From Companilactobacillus ginsenosidimutans (lineage in GTDB: Bacteria > Bacillota > Bacilli > Lactobacillales > Lactobacillaceae), in assembly GCF_001050475.1 (NCBI RefSeq), contig NZ_CP012034.1, positions 1,116,001 through 1,180,000 of the forward strand: 64,000 nt of DNA, given 5' to 3'. Positions 62,580 through 64,000 of the stretch are shown here, piece after piece (the stretch's first letter is position 1; every line of letters starts with the position of its first letter). The notes under the pieces were generated by a model, which saw only the letters and a list, made by a program, of their open reading frames with translations, searched no databases and had not been told where the DNA came from. A program made the translations under genes and the position numbers.

Positions 62580-63369
62580 ATTTCCCCCATCTCTTTATAT
62601 CTTCAGTATTAATCGTATAAAGTTGATCAAGTAAACGTGTTGAAAAGGCAGCAGGTCCAATATTTGGTGTTTCTGTCATTACTAGTTCTCCAGCTAATCC
62701 AAAAATAAGACATGCCATCTTGGCACCTTCAAAATAGTTACCATCAGAAACAGCTGCGAATACTGCGATAATAGATGAAAGCATATCGCCAGTACCCACT
62801 CTTGTTGTAAAAATCTTATTTCCGTTAAACGTGTGTGAAATTAGGTCTCTAGTGGCAATTGTGTCAGTGACACCAGTTACGACTGTTACGCAATCAAACT
62901 TTTTCGAACAGGCTTTGGCAATTTCATCGACGGACTTAGTTTGCCCCTCATCGATTGAATCAATACCTTTGGCGGACCATGAAACTCCAACTAAACTGGC
63001 AATCTCACCAGCATTACCACGAATAATCGTTGGCTTGGCTACTTTGAATAAGTCCTCAACGAATGCCAATCGTTCTGGTACTGCTCCGATTCCGACTGGA
63101 TCAAGTACAACTGGCTTGTTGAAATCTAATGCTAGTTTCAACAGATCTTTGCTAAGCTCATTTTGACGTTCGTCGAGCGTCCCGATGTTGATGCAGACGC
63201 CACTTGCCATCTGGGCAAGGGTCTTCAACTCTGCATCGTAATTTGTCATTAATGGAGACGCTCCAATGGCGCTAATTCCATTGGCGACATCACTTTGAGT
63301 AACTGAATTCGCAATATTTAAAATCATCGGATTGTCAGTTCTAACTTTTTGCAATAAATCGAGTTTCAT
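62569..63369 (-). CDS. thiM: Hydroxyethylthiazole kinase
   Basis: The 266-residue enzyme phosphorylates the thiazole moiety for salvage. Motifs: ILNIANSVTQSDVANG, KPVVLDPVGIGA, IIRGNAGEIASL and TRVGTGDMLSS. ATG 63369 has GGAGG 8 bases upstream, so the in-frame ATG at 63402 is rejected. It is the first gene of the operon, behind a TPP riboswitch. Confidence 0.94.
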   Translation of the reverse strand: MKLDLLQKVRTDNPMILNIANSVTQSDVANGISAIGASPLMTNYDAELKTLAQMASGVCINIGTLDERQNELSKDLLKLALDFNKPVVLDPVGIGAVPERLAFVEDLFKVAKPTIIRGNAGEIASLVGVSWSAKGIDSIDEGQTKSVDEIAKACSKKFDCVTVVTGVTDTIATRDLISHTFNGNKIFTTRVGTGDMLSSIIAVFAAVSDGNYFEGAKMACLIFGLAGELVMTETPNIGPAAFSTRLLDQLYTINTEDIKRWGKYDE

Positions 63370-63390
63370 CGTAAATTCCTCCAAAAGTAC

Positions 63391-63432
63391 AAAAAAAGCC
63401 ACGGTTCTAATCGTAGGATTAAGAATCGTGGC
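63391..63432 (-). terminator. Terminator of the TPP riboswitch
   Basis: On the minus strand GCCACGATTCT...AGAACCGTGGC followed by T7, directly before the thiM ribosome site; the riboswitch acts on transcription. Confidence 0.85.
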
Positions 63433-63453
63433 ATAAGTTTGCCCAGATTATCG

Positions 63454-63534
63454 CACTTTCCTACGCAAGCATTAACTCACAGGTTCAAAGGGATCGGCAT
63501 AGCCGTCTCAGTCTCTCTCGAAACACCCCTAGTG
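63454..63534 (-). promoter_or_regulatory. TPP (THI-box) riboswitch aptamer
   Basis: On the minus strand CACTAGGGGTG, CTGAGA, CCCTTTGAACCTG, TTAATGC and GCGTAGGAAAGTG follow in order, the conserved core of the TPP aptamer. With thiamine pyrophosphate bound, the downstream terminator forms and shuts off thiMDE. Confidence 0.95.
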
Positions 63535-63593
63535 CTAAAGTATGATTTAAGTTTATCATGAAATTATTTAAAAATATAATATTTGGCGCAGAT

Positions 63594-64000
63594 TTATTTT
63601 ACACCCAATGCTTTGAATGCTGCATCTTCAATCGAATCATAAAAAATAACTGTAAATGCTCCCAATAATTCTGAAGGAACTGACCCTAAATCAGCAGCAG
63701 AAGTGTTAGGAATTAATATTTTCTTAGCACCTGAATCCAGTGCAACTTGCAAAGTATCTGCAAGATTATCAAGCTTCACCAGTGAACCACCAATTGTATG
63801 TTCGCCAAGAATAACCAAACTATCTAAAGTAGACTTACTCATTGAAATCGATACTAAGGCAATGTATGTAGCAAGTGACAATCTGCTGGTCATCTCACTA
63901 TTATTCAGATTTACTGCATTTACCACATAATCATGAGTGGTTAAACTGATGCTTGAACTAACGGATTTTGAATTAGCTTTCAAATACTTGTATGCAGTAT
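63594..64000 (-). CDS. brxL: BREX protein BrxL, C-terminal part (cut by window edge)
   Basis: The frame is open to the right edge, so only the last 135 or so residues are present. They match the end of BrxL, the Lon-like AAA+ protein of type 1 BREX phage defence: DYVVNAVNLNNSEMTSRLSLATYIAL, VILGEHTIGGSLVKLDNLADTLQVALDSGAKKILIP and the terminus FYDSIEDAAFKALGVK. In type 1 BREX brxL is the last gene, after brxA, brxB, brxC, pglX and pglZ, which should therefore lie just beyond base 64000 on this strand. I could not confirm them. The assignment rests on the C-terminal domain only. Confidence 0.78.
   Translation of the reverse strand, partial: TAYKYLKANSKSVSSSISLTTHDYVVNAVNLNNSEMTSRLSLATYIALVSISMSKSTLDSLVILGEHTIGGSLVKLDNLADTLQVALDSGAKKILIPNTSAADLGSVPSELLGAFTVIFYDSIEDAAFKALGVK

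Noticed and set aside
1..64000. CRISPR array
   Set aside because: I saw no evenly spaced short direct repeats with unique spacers anywhere in the window.

Overview
The window is AT-rich Gram-positive DNA with the gene content of a lactic acid bacterium of the Lactobacillaceae. A Companilactobacillus-like species is my best guess, from gene content only and not verified. Pointers are an SLAP-type surface protein, a dltXABCD operon, oleate hydratase, a quinol-type nitric oxide reductase, CcpA (cre) sites, T-box and TPP leaders, and mostly 'GGAGG' ribosome binding sites.

Layout. 1-3.5 kb: sugar/cation symporter (cut by the left edge) and a GH36 alpha-galactosidase, both behind cre sites. 3.6-11.3 kb: secreted SLAP protein, tRNA-Thr, DUF308 protein, DtxR-type metalloregulator, oleate hydratase, DUF975 protein and a padR-DUF1700-DUF4097 envelope operon. 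11.4-14 kb: T-box-controlled amino-acid ABC transporter with a second, stem I-less T-box module. 14-25 kb: arsR-acr3, a 38-residue membrane protein, nucleoside deoxyribosyltransferase, TetR + MMPL exporter, MFS carriers, an NQO1-type oxidoreductase, azlCD and an orphan copY. 25-30.5 kb: a beta-CASP-like protein with a degenerate metal site, a WxL-like surface protein, an aldo/keto reductase and a TauE-like permease. 30.5-34.9 kb: leuABCD behind a leucine-rich leader peptide and attenuator; leuC carries an in-frame stop at codon 42. 35-37 kb: an IS3-family element inserted into a structured repeat. 37-46.3 kb: Amt, an FMN-binding protein, a norB operon with an Rgg-like regulator, and an opuA-type glycine betaine transporter. 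46.5-51.5 kb: dltXABCD with two tandem 123-nt hairpin elements in its 3' region. 51.6-61 kb: Xaa-Pro peptidase, zinc-free ribosomal S14 behind a Zur-like box, GyrI-like protein, CcpN-like repressor, DMT transporter, Cna_B cell-wall protein, an 890-base non-coding stretch and an MFS-like protein. 61-63.5 kb: thiMDE under a TPP riboswitch. Right edge: the C-terminus of a BrxL-type Lon-like protein, suggesting that a BREX phage-defence locus begins just outside the window.

The most unusual signal is non-coding. At least seven intergenic copies of a long structured element are scattered at about 8.2, 21.9, 35.0/36.8, 38.4, 39.5, 56.0 and 56.5 kb. The closing stem has a different sequence in different copies yet stays self-complementary within each copy, while junction motifs are conserved. 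This is the pattern of a selected RNA (or DNA) fold rather than a protein gene. A second, unrelated family forms the tandem pair after dltD.
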